A DNA stretch of 7,130 nucleotides, from NCBI GenBank assembly GCA_016926235.1, contig JAFGOZ010000255.1, positions 1-7,130 of the forward strand, given 5' to 3'. The stretch is from Bacteroidales bacterium. GTDB taxonomy: Bacteria; Bacteroidota; Bacteroidia; Bacteroidales; UBA10428. The notes under the pieces were generated by a model. It made no database searches, was not told the origin of the DNA, and saw only the letters and a list, made by a program, of their open reading frames with translations. Below are positions 1 to 7,130 of this stretch, in pieces (position 1 is the first letter of the stretch; every line of letters begins with the position of its first letter). A program made the position numbers and the translations under genes.

Positions 1-2304
1 CTATTGGAAGAAGCATTGGCCACCGATGGATTACCTTCGCAGTACTCTTCTTCTGATATAGAAATGTACCGCCAGTCATCAGCAGGTGCATTAAGCGAAT
101 TGGATGCGATGCTTTATCCTGATGTAGATTGGTATGATGCAATTTTATCTTCTTCGGCTCCTGCTCAAAGGTATAATGTTAATATACAAGGTGGTACAAA
201 ACGAATGCGTTACTTTACATCAGCTGAGTATTATAATCAACAAGGTTTATTCAAAGATCTCAGCCTCGACAAGTACAACAATGAATCAAATACCGGTTTT
301 CGCAGGTATGCTTTTCGTGCTAACCTGGACTTCTTGCTGACTGAAAATTTAACTGCTTCAATAAACTTTGGAACACGCTTTGAAGAACGTCATGGTCCTA
401 ATACCAGCGAATCTTCTACATATAGTGAAGTGTTTTATGAACTGAACCACACTCCCGGATGGATTTTTCCTGTAAGTTATACCATTCAGGACGGGGAAAG
501 TGAAACTGTCTTATATGGTGGTAGTTCGCAATATCAGAATAATATAGCCGGACGTTTGGCTAAAGCTGGTTTTTATCGAGCCACAAATACAATCAGTGAA
601 ACGAACTTCATACTTGACTACAAAATGGATTGGCTCACCCAGGGGCTGAAAGCTAAGGGGCTGATGTCGTTCGATTATGATGCTTATTACAACCGTAAAT
701 TCACAGCCGATTTTGCCACATATGAACTAAATGACCGTGATAATTCACAGTCGATAGATGCATACAACCAGTTCAATAGCGATACAGAACTGGCTTATGC
801 CGGCAATGACCAAACTACCACGTTAAAACTATACTTTGAATATCAGCTAAGTTATGCCCGGAAATTTGGTAAAAACGACATAACGGCAATGATGCTTTAC
901 AATCAAAACAATTATCGTTATCAGGCCGAACTGGCTCAACGCTATCAGGGACTTGTTGGGCGTGTTACATATGGATATGACGATCGTTATCTGGCTGAGT
1001 TTAACGCTGGGTACAACGGCTCTGAAAATTTTATGGAAGGCAAGCGTTTCGGGTTTTTTCCCTCCCTCTCTCTGGGATGGCGAATTAGTAATGAAGTATT
1101 TATGAGCTCTACAAAAGAATGGCTTAATAATCTTAAGATAAGAGCTTCATATGGACAAGTTGGTAATGATGTTTATTTAGTAGATGACGTACGTCAGCGC
1201 TTTTTGTATGAGCAGAAATGGTCGCAAATATCTAACGATTACTACTTTGGGACAACTGGATATACCGGTATTTATGAAGGACAATATCCGAACTACGATG
1301 TAACGTGGGAACGTGCAAATAAATACAACCTGGGTGTCGAGTTTGGGTTATGGGATGGTTTGTTGAGCGGAAATCTTGACTTGTTCCTTGAAAAACGAAA
1401 TGATATACTTACAAATTATCTCACCAGACCTGAATGGGTTGGAGTTACCATGGCGGCAGGTAATCTGGGTAAAACAAAAAATAGCGGTTTCGAGATTGAA
1501 TTAAAGCATGTTAATAATATCGGTGAAAACTTCAGCTATACAGTAGGGTTAACATATTCACATGCTAAAAACGAAATTCTCGACATGGACGAACCTGAGT
1601 CAAAAACCGATTATCGTAAACGCGAAGGTCATCCTATTGATCAGTATTTCGGATTGGTTTGCGACGGGTTTGTTACATCTACGGATCTTGCAAATACCAG
1701 TTTCCCAGTCTCTACATATGGTGATGTAAAAGTGGGTGACCTGAAATTTCGCGATATGAATAATGACGGATTTATCGATGACCGTGATGAGACTTTTATT
1801 GGCTATAGCAATGTTCCCGAAAATACCTATGCGCTTACTTTAGGCTGCAGCTACAAAGGTCTGGGCTTTAGCGTTATGTTTCAGGGAGTAGATCATGTGA
1901 GCCGTTACTATGATGCTGAAGCAATGTATGCATTTGTAAGCGGAGGAAAAGTAAAAGAACACCATTTAGATCGTTGGGATCCTGCTAAAAGTGAAACAGA
2001 AAACTTAGCCAGTGCCAAATACCCTCTTTTACATTACGATAGTTACGGCGACCACAATCAACAATTAAATTCTTTCTTCTTGAAGAATGGAGCATTCGTA
2101 CGTGTGAAAAATATCGAATTGAGTTATACCGTGCCTGTTATTTTGACAGGAAAAGTAGGCATCAGAGATTGTAAGTTTTATGTAAATGCCAACAACGTAA
2201 TTACATGGGATCATTTAGATGGTATTGCCGATCCTGAAAGCAACGGATCTAACCGTTATCCCATTATGAAAGCCATAAACTTTGGAGTTAACCTTAAATT
2301 CTGA
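1..2304 (+). CDS. SusC/RagA-family TonB-dependent outer-membrane transporter, 5'-truncated by the window (first transporter)
   Basis: This is the C-terminal 767 residues of a SusC-type transporter, the outer-membrane channel that imports oligosaccharides or other oligomers with energy from TonB-ExbBD. The reading frame is already open at base 1, so the start lies upstream. Aligning its IEMYR segment (residue about 20) with the same segment of the downstream paralogue suggests about 270 N-terminal residues (signal peptide, regulatory-like domain, TonB box, plug) are missing. What remains is barrel. Family landmarks are a GG...RYF strand near residue 64, FGFFPSLSLGW at 350-360, WERANKYNLGVE from residue 436 followed by an LFLEKRNDIL stretch, a DxNxDG loop near 585, and FFLKNGAFVRVKNIELSY near the end. 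The protein finishes in LKF; a terminal aromatic residue is the usual barrel-assembly signal. A SusD gene follows after 6 bases, its expected partner. Family assignment is secure, substrate unknown. RagA-like peptide import is an alternative to glycan import. Confidence 0.95.
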   Translation, partial: LLEEALATDGLPSQYSSSDIEMYRQSSAGALSELDAMLYPDVDWYDAILSSSAPAQRYNVNIQGGTKRMRYFTSAEYYNQQGLFKDLSLDKYNNESNTGFRRYAFRANLDFLLTENLTASINFGTRFEERHGPNTSESSTYSEVFYELNHTPGWIFPVSYTIQDGESETVLYGGSSQYQNNIAGRLAKAGFYRATNTISETNFILDYKMDWLTQGLKAKGLMSFDYDAYYNRKFTADFATYELNDRDNSQSIDAYNQFNSDTELAYAGNDQTTTLKLYFEYQLSYARKFGKNDITAMMLYNQNNYRYQAELAQRYQGLVGRVTYGYDDRYLAEFNAGYNGSENFMEGKRFGFFPSLSLGWRISNEVFMSSTKEWLNNLKIRASYGQVGNDVYLVDDVRQRFLYEQKWSQISNDYYFGTTGYTGIYEGQYPNYDVTWERANKYNLGVEFGLWDGLLSGNLDLFLEKRNDILTNYLTRPEWVGVTMAAGNLGKTKNSGFEIELKHVNNIGENFSYTVGLTYSHAKNEILDMDEPESKTDYRKREGHPIDQYFGLVCDGFVTSTDLANTSFPVSTYGDVKVGDLKFRDMNNDGFIDDRDETFIGYSNVPENTYALTLGCSYKGLGFSVMFQGVDHVSRYYDAEAMYAFVSGGKVKEHHLDRWDPAKSETENLASAKYPLLHYDSYGDHNQQLNSFFLKNGAFVRVKNIELSYTVPVILTGKVGIRDCKFYVNANNVITWDHLDGIADPESNGSNRYPIMKAINFGVNLKF
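1753..1791 (+). other. EF-hand/dockerin-like Ca-binding loop in the first SusC barrel
   Basis: The codons spell DMNNDGFIDDRDE, which fits the DxNxDGxIDxxD pattern of calcium-binding loops, with acidic or amide residues at loop positions 1, 3, 5, 9 and 12 and glycine at 6. Similar loops are common in extracellular loops of SusC proteins. That it binds calcium here is inferred from the motif alone. Confidence 0.6.
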
Positions 2305-2310
2305 TAAACT
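2302..2310 (+). other. susC-susD junction with tandem in-frame stops
   Basis: The first SusC frame ends at TGA (2302-2304), directly followed by an in-frame TAA (2305-2307), and the SusD ATG starts at 2311. Six bases separate the genes, too little for a promoter or terminator, so the two are almost certainly cotranscribed and probably translationally linked. There is no Shine-Dalgarno-like GGAG before the SusD ATG; the leader is A/T-rich with A at -3, as is usual for Bacteroidota. Confidence 0.8.
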
Positions 2311-2376
2311 ATGAACAAAATAGTAATAGATATAATATTTGCTTTTGGAATTTCTGCTATAACATTAACCTCATGC
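2311..2376 (+). other. Lipoprotein (SPase II) signal peptide and lipobox of the SusD protein
   Basis: Residues 1-22 have a Lys at position 3, a hydrophobic core (IIFAFGISAITL) and the lipobox LTSC, with Cys22 encoded at 2374-2376 as the predicted lipidation site. An Asp at residue 7 makes the front of the core less hydrophobic than usual. Residues after the Cys are acidic (E23, D24, D28), as expected for a surface-exposed Bacteroidota lipoprotein. Confidence 0.85.
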
Positions 2377-4068
2377 GAGGATATTTTTGGCGACTTTTTA
2401 GATAAGCAACCCAGTAATGAATTGACAGAAGAGCAAGTGTTTGGTGATTGGACTACAACCATGCAGTTCCATTTCGATACTTATAATTTTCTGCGACACG
2501 GAGCCTGCAGGATCAATAACTCGTGGATGGATGCTGCTACTGATTTGGCCGAGACCAGCTTCTCAACCGGTGGAGTTCGCTCTACATTTAATATTGGTAA
2601 CTATTATGGAAGTGCTGGTGCCCCGGAGCTTACCGATACATGGGAGCATTATTATCGTGGCATCCGCAAGTGTAATATGTTGCTTACAAACATTGACGAT
2701 GTTCCCAAAGCGGCTGATTTGAGCACTGAAAAGTATGAAACTGATAAATTGAATTATAAGTCGGAAGCCCGCTTTCTGCGTGCCTATTTTTTCTGGGAAC
2801 TGTTTTTACGTTATGGGCCTGTTCCAATAGTAACAGATGTACTTGATCCCGATGGAGACCTGCTGAGTAACTATACAACCCGGCCTACCATTAAGGAATA
2901 TGTCGTGGATTTTATCTTAAATGAATTAGAAGAGTGTGAAGCCGGGCTAATGAATTATAGTGATGGTACTAAAGTAGCTAATGCCGGTCGTATTTGTCAA
3001 CCAATGGCACGTGCCCTTTATTCGCGCGTTATGCTTTACATGGCCAGTGAACGGTTTAGTTCAGAATCAAACATTACCTGGAGTGAAGCTGCCGGAGCTG
3101 CTAAAGGGTTTATTAATGATTTTAGTGCTAATTATTCACTTTTTCTTGATGAAAATGGTGAAACAGCTTATACAAATGCTATACTAAGAACGACTTATGA
3201 AGGACAAAACAATGAAGTCATATTTTTTCGTAATGATGTTAAAATAGGGTGGAGTAATATTTTACAAGATACTCCGGTGGGCGAAGGTGGAAATGGAGGA
3301 TTATGCCCTTCTCAAAACCTCGTTGATATGTACGATATGATAGACGGATCCTCTCCATTTGTTGAATATGATGAAACCGGAGCTCCTGTCTATAATGGCA
3401 CATCTGTTCCTACAATAAATAGTGCCAGTGGATATAATGATGCAACACCGTGGAAAAACAGAGACTCACGTTTAGCCTCAACAGTGCTATATCATGGCGT
3501 AAGCTGGGGTGATGGCGTTATTAATGTTATCAAAGGACAGCGCGATAATCCGGTGGGTAATGTTAATGCTACCCCTACTGGTTATTATGTAAGCAAGTAT
3601 ATTCCTGAAAATATTTTAAGTTCTGTTCATACAGGGTCAAGCTATCGCAATTGGATTATTATCCGTTATGCCGAAATTCTTTTAAACTATGCTGAAGCAC
3701 TAAATGAAGCAGAGGGACCTTCCTATGAAGTTTATAACGCGTTGGATATTATTCGCCATCGTGCTGGTATTACAGGGAATGTTGAAGATCGTAGCGATTT
3801 AATTTCGTCAAAAGACAATATGCGAAACTTTATTCGTAAAGAGCGAACAATAGAGCTTGCCTTTGAAGATCACAGAGCATGGGATGTACGTCGATGGAAT
3901 GTTGCTATGGAAGCTCTTGCAAGACCAATATATGGAGTTGACGTTACGGCACAGGGCATTTCGCGTAAAGTTGCCCAACAACGCGTGTTTGAAGAAAAAA
4001 TGTATCTCTATCCTATTCCTGAGGGTGAAGTATGGAAAACAAACATTGAAAACAATCCGGGCTGGTAA
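2311..4068 (+). CDS. SusD/RagB-family surface glycan (nutrient)-binding lipoprotein
   Basis: This is a complete 585-residue SusD-like protein, within the normal family range. SusD proteins are lipid-anchored on the cell surface and close as a lid over the SusC channel to capture the ligand. The N-terminus is a short hydrophobic segment ending in the lipobox LTSC, giving a lipidated Cys22. Acidic residues follow at once (CEDIFGD), consistent with a surface-export signal. Family landmarks are SEARFLRAYFFWELFLRYGP from residue 151 (helical TPR-like SusD core), WIIIRYAEILLNYAEALNEA from 448, RKERTIELAFEDHRAWDVRR from 509, and the closing YLYPIPEGE followed by NNPGW at the C-terminus. The N-terminal SusD-like domain covers roughly residues 23-300 and the RagB/SusD C-terminal domain the rest. 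The start at 2311 is fixed by the signal peptide, since a later ATG would lose the lipobox. It lies between two SusC genes; the upstream one is its likely partner, as susC-susD is the standard order. The ligand cannot be inferred. Confidence 0.97.
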   Translation: MNKIVIDIIFAFGISAITLTSCEDIFGDFLDKQPSNELTEEQVFGDWTTTMQFHFDTYNFLRHGACRINNSWMDAATDLAETSFSTGGVRSTFNIGNYYGSAGAPELTDTWEHYYRGIRKCNMLLTNIDDVPKAADLSTEKYETDKLNYKSEARFLRAYFFWELFLRYGPVPIVTDVLDPDGDLLSNYTTRPTIKEYVVDFILNELEECEAGLMNYSDGTKVANAGRICQPMARALYSRVMLYMASERFSSESNITWSEAAGAAKGFINDFSANYSLFLDENGETAYTNAILRTTYEGQNNEVIFFRNDVKIGWSNILQDTPVGEGGNGGLCPSQNLVDMYDMIDGSSPFVEYDETGAPVYNGTSVPTINSASGYNDATPWKNRDSRLASTVLYHGVSWGDGVINVIKGQRDNPVGNVNATPTGYYVSKYIPENILSSVHTGSSYRNWIIIRYAEILLNYAEALNEAEGPSYEVYNALDIIRHRAGITGNVEDRSDLISSKDNMRNFIRKERTIELAFEDHRAWDVRRWNVAMEALARPIYGVDVTAQGISRKVAQQRVFEEKMYLYPIPEGEVWKTNIENNPGW

Positions 4069-4100
4069 TCTTTAAATCGAATTATGCTATGTGTAATATA
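4069..4100 (+). other. Short susD-susC intergenic leader; start choice for the second SusC
   Basis: This 32-base AT-rich gap shows no inverted repeat typical of a terminator and no TAnnTTTG (-7) promoter element, so read-through from the SusD gene is expected. Three ATGs lie nearby. The one at 4084 is out of frame and stops at 4099-4101. The ATGs at 4089 and 4101 are in frame with the SusC gene. The 4101 ATG is preferred because its leader (TAATATA) has A at -3 and -6, the context favoured in Bacteroidota, whereas 4089 has G at -3. The choice shifts the N-terminus by only 4 residues and keeps the signal peptide. Confidence 0.55.
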
Positions 4101-4187
4101 ATGAACAATTTATTAAAGAATTTAACAGGTGTTGTTAAACTTCTGCTAATGGGAGTTCTCTTTTTAATTGCCAGTAAGGTCTGTGCA
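4101..4187 (+). other. Sec signal peptide of the second SusC
   Basis: Residues 1-29 have lysines at 6 and 13, a hydrophobic core (LLLMGVLFLIA) and a signal peptidase I site after VCA, giving a mature protein starting QEEK. The cysteine at 28 is not in a good lipobox (SKVC), so lipidation is unlikely. This agrees with an integral outer-membrane barrel. Confidence 0.85.
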
Positions 4188-7130
4188 CAGGAAGAGAAGG
4201 TTTTGAAAGGAACTATTATCGATACTGACGGAAATCCTATTTACGGAGCAATTGTAAATGTGACAGAATCAAGTAGGATCGTCTTGTCGGATGAAAACGG
4301 TAAATTTAGTTTGAAGAATGTAAAAATAAGCGACGAAATTAGTGTAACATGCATTGGGTATAAAACCACTAAGGTTAAAGCTGTTTTTGCAGAAGATTTT
4401 AAAATTGTTATGCCATCTGATTTGGATGAATATGTACACACTACACCTCTTCCTTTTAATCGCAAACAAAAGAAGTTTGTAACAGAAGCAATATCGGTAG
4501 TAAAGGGAGAAGAACTGCAAAAACATCCTATAACCGTGTTGCAGAATGCATTTACTTCAACCGTTAGCGGTGTGGCAACCTACGAATGGGCTAGTGAACC
4601 GGGTTGGTCTGAAACAGCAATTTACATTCGTGGCCTCCGGACTATTAACAAGAGTGCCCGCTCTCCGTTGGTTATTGTTGACAATGTTGAACGTGACCTG
4701 TCGTTTCTTGATGCTTATCCTATTGAAAATATCACGATTTTAAAGGATGCTGCTGCTTGCGCAATATACGGAATGAGAGGTGCTAATGGAGTTATTATGG
4801 TTACAACCAAACGAGGAGAAGCCGGTCGGACAAAAATCTCATTTACTCAGGAGGTTGGAGTGCAGATGCTTACCGGAAAAATGGAAACCCAGAACTCTTA
4901 CAATATGGCATTGACACGTAACCAGGTTAAATATCTTGATGGTAAAGATCCGATGTACTCCGATGAACAAATTGAGATGTATCGGCGTGTAAGCGAAGGC
5001 GAAGAATTAACAGGGATGGATCGCTATAAATATTTCAACACCAACTGGTATGAAGAACTATATCGTGAAACAGCCCCAATGAACAAAACCAATTTGACCT
5101 TAAGTGGAGGAAATGATTTTGCCCGTTACTATGTGTCAATGTCTTATCTGCATCAGGAGGGTATGTGGAACGATAAATGGACTGAATACAACGAAGGGTT
5201 CAGTACCCAACATGATCTGAAACGTTACAACCTGCGTTCAAATATTGATATAGATGTAAATAAATTCCTGAATGTTTCGCTTGATTTAGGTGGACGTATC
5301 GACAATATTTCGCAGCCTCTTACAGGGGTGTTTAGTATTGTTACATTTGGTGCTATCGAAGCAAACCCTATGGAACCAATATATTGCCCCAATGGTGAAA
5401 TTTATGCATCCAGCACGGCTGCCAATGCCGGCAGGTTGCTTGCATCATCGGGTATCAATAAAAACCGCCGTCGAAACCTCTATAGTACAGTAAATGTTAC
5501 CGGCGATTTAGGTGAATTAGTCCCGGGTCTGAAAGTCAATGCAATTGTGAGTTTCGACTCGTACGAAACATTCATGGCTCAGCAAACCAATAATGTGAAT
5601 TCATATAACTACGATTATAATAGTGATGTAACTGATGTGTCGGAATATACCCTTACCAGATTTACAACATATTCGGCTCTCTCGAACCCTGCTACCACTC
5701 CTCGTGATTATTATTATAATGTGAATTTTAGTGCCGGTTTTAATTATAACAAATCATTTGGGAAACATTCAGTAGATGCCCGGACTTTTATTCGAACATA
5801 CCAAAACGTAAATCATGGTGAAGAATCTTCAAATCGTTACCAATCGTACAATGGACAAGCAACATATGTTTATGATGGAAGATATATTCTTTCGGGAAAT
5901 GTTTCTTACATGGGGTGTGACAACTTTGCAGAAGGTGAACGTTTTGCGATGTTCCCCGGTGGATCTTTAGGGTGGGTAGTTTCTGAAGAATCCTGGCTTA
6001 AAAACGCTAATATCAACCTGGTTAAACTTAGGGCTTCTTATGGACGTGCCGGACAGTCTGTTACCGGAGCCGGGAGATACCCTTATCAGGGTACCTATGC
6101 TTCGGGTACAGGTTATGCTTTTGGCACTTCTCAATCGACCATTGACGGCGTGTATGAAAGCAAAGCCGGAAACTACAATAGCAAATGGGAAATATCTGAC
6201 ATGGTTAATGTTGGCCTGGATTTCGATTTCTTCAATAAAAAGGTTTATGGATCGGTTGATCTGTTTAAAGAATGGCGTTCAAACATATTGGTTACCCGTT
6301 CAACTGTCCCAACTATTTTAGGGGTGTCGGCACCTCAGGATTCATACGGTAAGGTTGAAAGTAAAGGTTTTGAAATTTCATTGGGGCATCATAATAATGT
6401 TGGCAAATTTAAATACTTCATTGAAGGGATGCTAACATGGAATACTAATGAAATAACTGAAATGGACGAGCTGTCACCTAACGTGGAATGGCAACGTAAA
6501 ACAGGTAAACGAATATTTGACTATACTTCGGTTGCAGAACTCTATGAAGGAGCTTTTACCAATAGCATTGGAGGATGGAATGTGTACAAGTTTCAACAGT
6601 GGGCAAGCGACGTGGATAAGGTTGCAACCAGCCAGCAAGATGCTATCGACAATCCTGATAAGTATCCTTACCATACATCATCAGGTACCGGTCAGGCTTT
6701 AGGTACTGCCGTTTTTAAAGATTTGAATGGCGACCGTCAGATCGACTCTAATGACATGATCCCCGATGGTTATACTGTAATCCCTGAATTGATCCCATCT
6801 TTGAATTTCGGATTTGAGTGGAATGGCTTTGATGCCCGCATGGTATTAACAGCCTATCTTAATCGTTCTGTATTCCTGTCTCCGGCCATTAGCTATTCGG
6901 GTTGGAGCAATATGGGAACCCATGAGGTAACTAAAGCATGGGGCTATTATAATGACGATCCAGCTGATCCGCGTAATATCAATGCTACATATTCACGTCC
7001 TACTTATGGTGGTTTTAACACAATTGATAGTGACAGGTCTTCGGGGACTTATCAAAACGATATATGGGTTAAAAGCGGTGACTTCCTCTCTCTTCGAAAT
7101 GTGGAAATTGGTTATTCATTACCTAAGAAA
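4101..7130 (+). CDS. SusC/RagA-family TonB-dependent outer-membrane transporter, 3'-truncated by the window (second transporter)
   Basis: The frame is open for 1010 codons to the window edge with no stop. In order it shows a signal peptide (1-29), a carboxypeptidase-D-regulatory-like Ig-type domain (about 34-105), a linker/TonB-box region (about 106-125), a plug (about 126-238) carrying the SusC signature LKDAAACAIYGMRGANGV and VTTKRG, and a 22-strand-type barrel. Barrel landmarks are SGGNDFARYYVSMSYLHQEG from residue 335, FAMFPGGSLGW at 615-625, and SGDFLSLRNVEIGYSLP at the window edge. Matching that last motif to the C-terminus of the upstream paralogue predicts about 50-60 missing residues. 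No STN domain lies before the regulatory-like domain, so it is probably a pure importer, not an anti-sigma-linked signal transducer. It is clearly related to, but well diverged from, the first SusC, so it is not a recent duplicate. It lies 32 bases after the SusD gene, likely in the same operon, and a second SusD gene may follow. Substrate unknown. Confidence 0.95.
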   Translation, partial: MNNLLKNLTGVVKLLLMGVLFLIASKVCAQEEKVLKGTIIDTDGNPIYGAIVNVTESSRIVLSDENGKFSLKNVKISDEISVTCIGYKTTKVKAVFAEDFKIVMPSDLDEYVHTTPLPFNRKQKKFVTEAISVVKGEELQKHPITVLQNAFTSTVSGVATYEWASEPGWSETAIYIRGLRTINKSARSPLVIVDNVERDLSFLDAYPIENITILKDAAACAIYGMRGANGVIMVTTKRGEAGRTKISFTQEVGVQMLTGKMETQNSYNMALTRNQVKYLDGKDPMYSDEQIEMYRRVSEGEELTGMDRYKYFNTNWYEELYRETAPMNKTNLTLSGGNDFARYYVSMSYLHQEGMWNDKWTEYNEGFSTQHDLKRYNLRSNIDIDVNKFLNVSLDLGGRIDNISQPLTGVFSIVTFGAIEANPMEPIYCPNGEIYASSTAANAGRLLASSGINKNRRRNLYSTVNVTGDLGELVPGLKVNAIVSFDSYETFMAQQTNNVNSYNYDYNSDVTDVSEYTLTRFTTYSALSNPATTPRDYYYNVNFSAGFNYNKSFGKHSVDARTFIRTYQNVNHGEESSNRYQSYNGQATYVYDGRYILSGNVSYMGCDNFAEGERFAMFPGGSLGWVVSEESWLKNANINLVKLRASYGRAGQSVTGAGRYPYQGTYASGTGYAFGTSQSTIDGVYESKAGNYNSKWEISDMVNVGLDFDFFNKKVYGSVDLFKEWRSNILVTRSTVPTILGVSAPQDSYGKVESKGFEISLGHHNNVGKFKYFIEGMLTWNTNEITEMDELSPNVEWQRKTGKRIFDYTSVAELYEGAFTNSIGGWNVYKFQQWASDVDKVATSQQDAIDNPDKYPYHTSSGTGQALGTAVFKDLNGDRQIDSNDMIPDGYTVIPELIPSLNFGFEWNGFDARMVLTAYLNRSVFLSPAISYSGWSNMGTHEVTKAWGYYNDDPADPRNINATYSRPTYGGFNTIDSDRSSGTYQNDIWVKSGDFLSLRNVEIGYSLPKK
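4200..4415 (+). other. Carboxypeptidase-D-regulatory-like N-terminal extension domain of the second SusC
   Basis: Residues about 34-105 follow the family pattern G-x-I-x-D-x-x-G-x-P-I-x-G-A-x-V, then SDENGKFSL and ISVTCIGYKT. This is the beta-sandwich found just after the signal peptide in most SusC proteins, located in the periplasm. Its exact role in transport is not settled. The domain boundaries are estimates. Confidence 0.85.
4476..4814 (+). other. TonB-dependent receptor plug domain of the second SusC
   Basis: Residues about 126-238 form the plug that occludes the barrel lumen. Visible landmarks are YIRGLRTI, PLVIVDNV, IENITILKDAAACAIYG and GANGVIMVTTKRG. The usual family form of the core is KDASA-x-AIYGSRGANGVI; here there is a Cys at 220 and Met at 225 in place of the common Ser, which are unusual but do not break the motif. 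Confidence 0.9.
6720..6758 (+). other. Degenerate EF-hand-like loop in the second SusC barrel
   Basis: The codons spell DLNGDRQIDSNDM, matching DxNxDxxIDxxD but with Arg in place of the conserved Gly at loop position 6. It falls at the place in the barrel equivalent to the canonical loop in the first SusC (1753-1791). All side-chain ligand positions are kept, so metal binding remains possible but is less certain. Confidence 0.5.

Noticed and set aside
1..2304. The first SusC as a naturally truncated pseudogene.
   Set aside because: The frame is open from the very first base and has every downstream barrel landmark and an intact C-terminus; the missing N-terminus is explained by the window edge.
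2256..2462. A minus-strand 68-codon frame spanning the susC-susD junction.
   Set aside because: It overlaps the conserved C-terminus of SusC and the signal peptide of SusD, has no recognisable product, and is best explained by AT-rich coding sequence read backwards.
4069..4100. Possible promoter or terminator between the SusD gene and the second SusC.
   Set aside because: I found no TAnnTTTG element within about 100 bases upstream and no GC-rich inverted repeat with a T-run, so neither can be supported.
4241..4526. Two overlapping antisense open frames (74 and 85 codons) on the minus strand opposite the N-terminus of the second SusC, which could suggest a small antisense gene.
   Set aside because: The plus strand here encodes clear regulatory-like and plug domains with family motifs. 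The antisense products show no recognisable domain, and no promoter was seen for them; they are shadows of the real frame.
1..7130. CRISPR arrays, tRNA/rRNA genes, insertion sequences or phage-type genes.
   Set aside because: Essentially the whole window is accounted for by three large coding regions; I saw no repeated units, inverted terminal repeats or structural RNA signatures.

Overview
The window looks like part of a polysaccharide-utilization-type locus from a member of the Bacteroidota. The evidence is the SusC/SusD gene pair, which is essentially restricted to that phylum, together with AT-rich composition and translation starts that lack Shine-Dalgarno motifs but sit in A/T-rich leaders. 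The sequence does not allow placement below phylum.

Layout: all genes are on the + strand and almost gap-free. (1) Positions 1-2304 hold the 3' three quarters of a SusC/RagA-type TonB-dependent outer-membrane transporter; its signal peptide, N-terminal extension and plug lie upstream of the window. (2) Positions 2311-4068, 6 bases later, hold a complete SusD/RagB-family surface lipoprotein of 585 residues. (3) From about 4101 to the end of the window runs a second, different SusC-type transporter. It has a complete N-terminus (signal peptide, carboxypeptidase-D-regulatory-like domain, TonB-box region, plug, most of the barrel) and is cut by the window edge roughly 50-60 residues before its expected C-terminus. 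No stretch over 35 bases is clearly non-coding.

How they work together: the first SusC and the SusD should form one 'pedal-bin' complex, in which SusD is the surface lid that captures an oligomeric ligand (usually a glycan, sometimes a peptide) and SusC imports it using TonB energy. The second SusC begins a second transport unit in the same apparent operon; its own SusD partner, if it has one, would lie just beyond the window. The substrate cannot be named, because no glycoside hydrolase, lyase, sulfatase, peptidase or regulator is present. I see no convincing novel system. The points most worth a second look are the tandem susC-susD-susC order, the unusual TonB-box/linker region of the second transporter, and the Ca-binding-like loops in both barrels.
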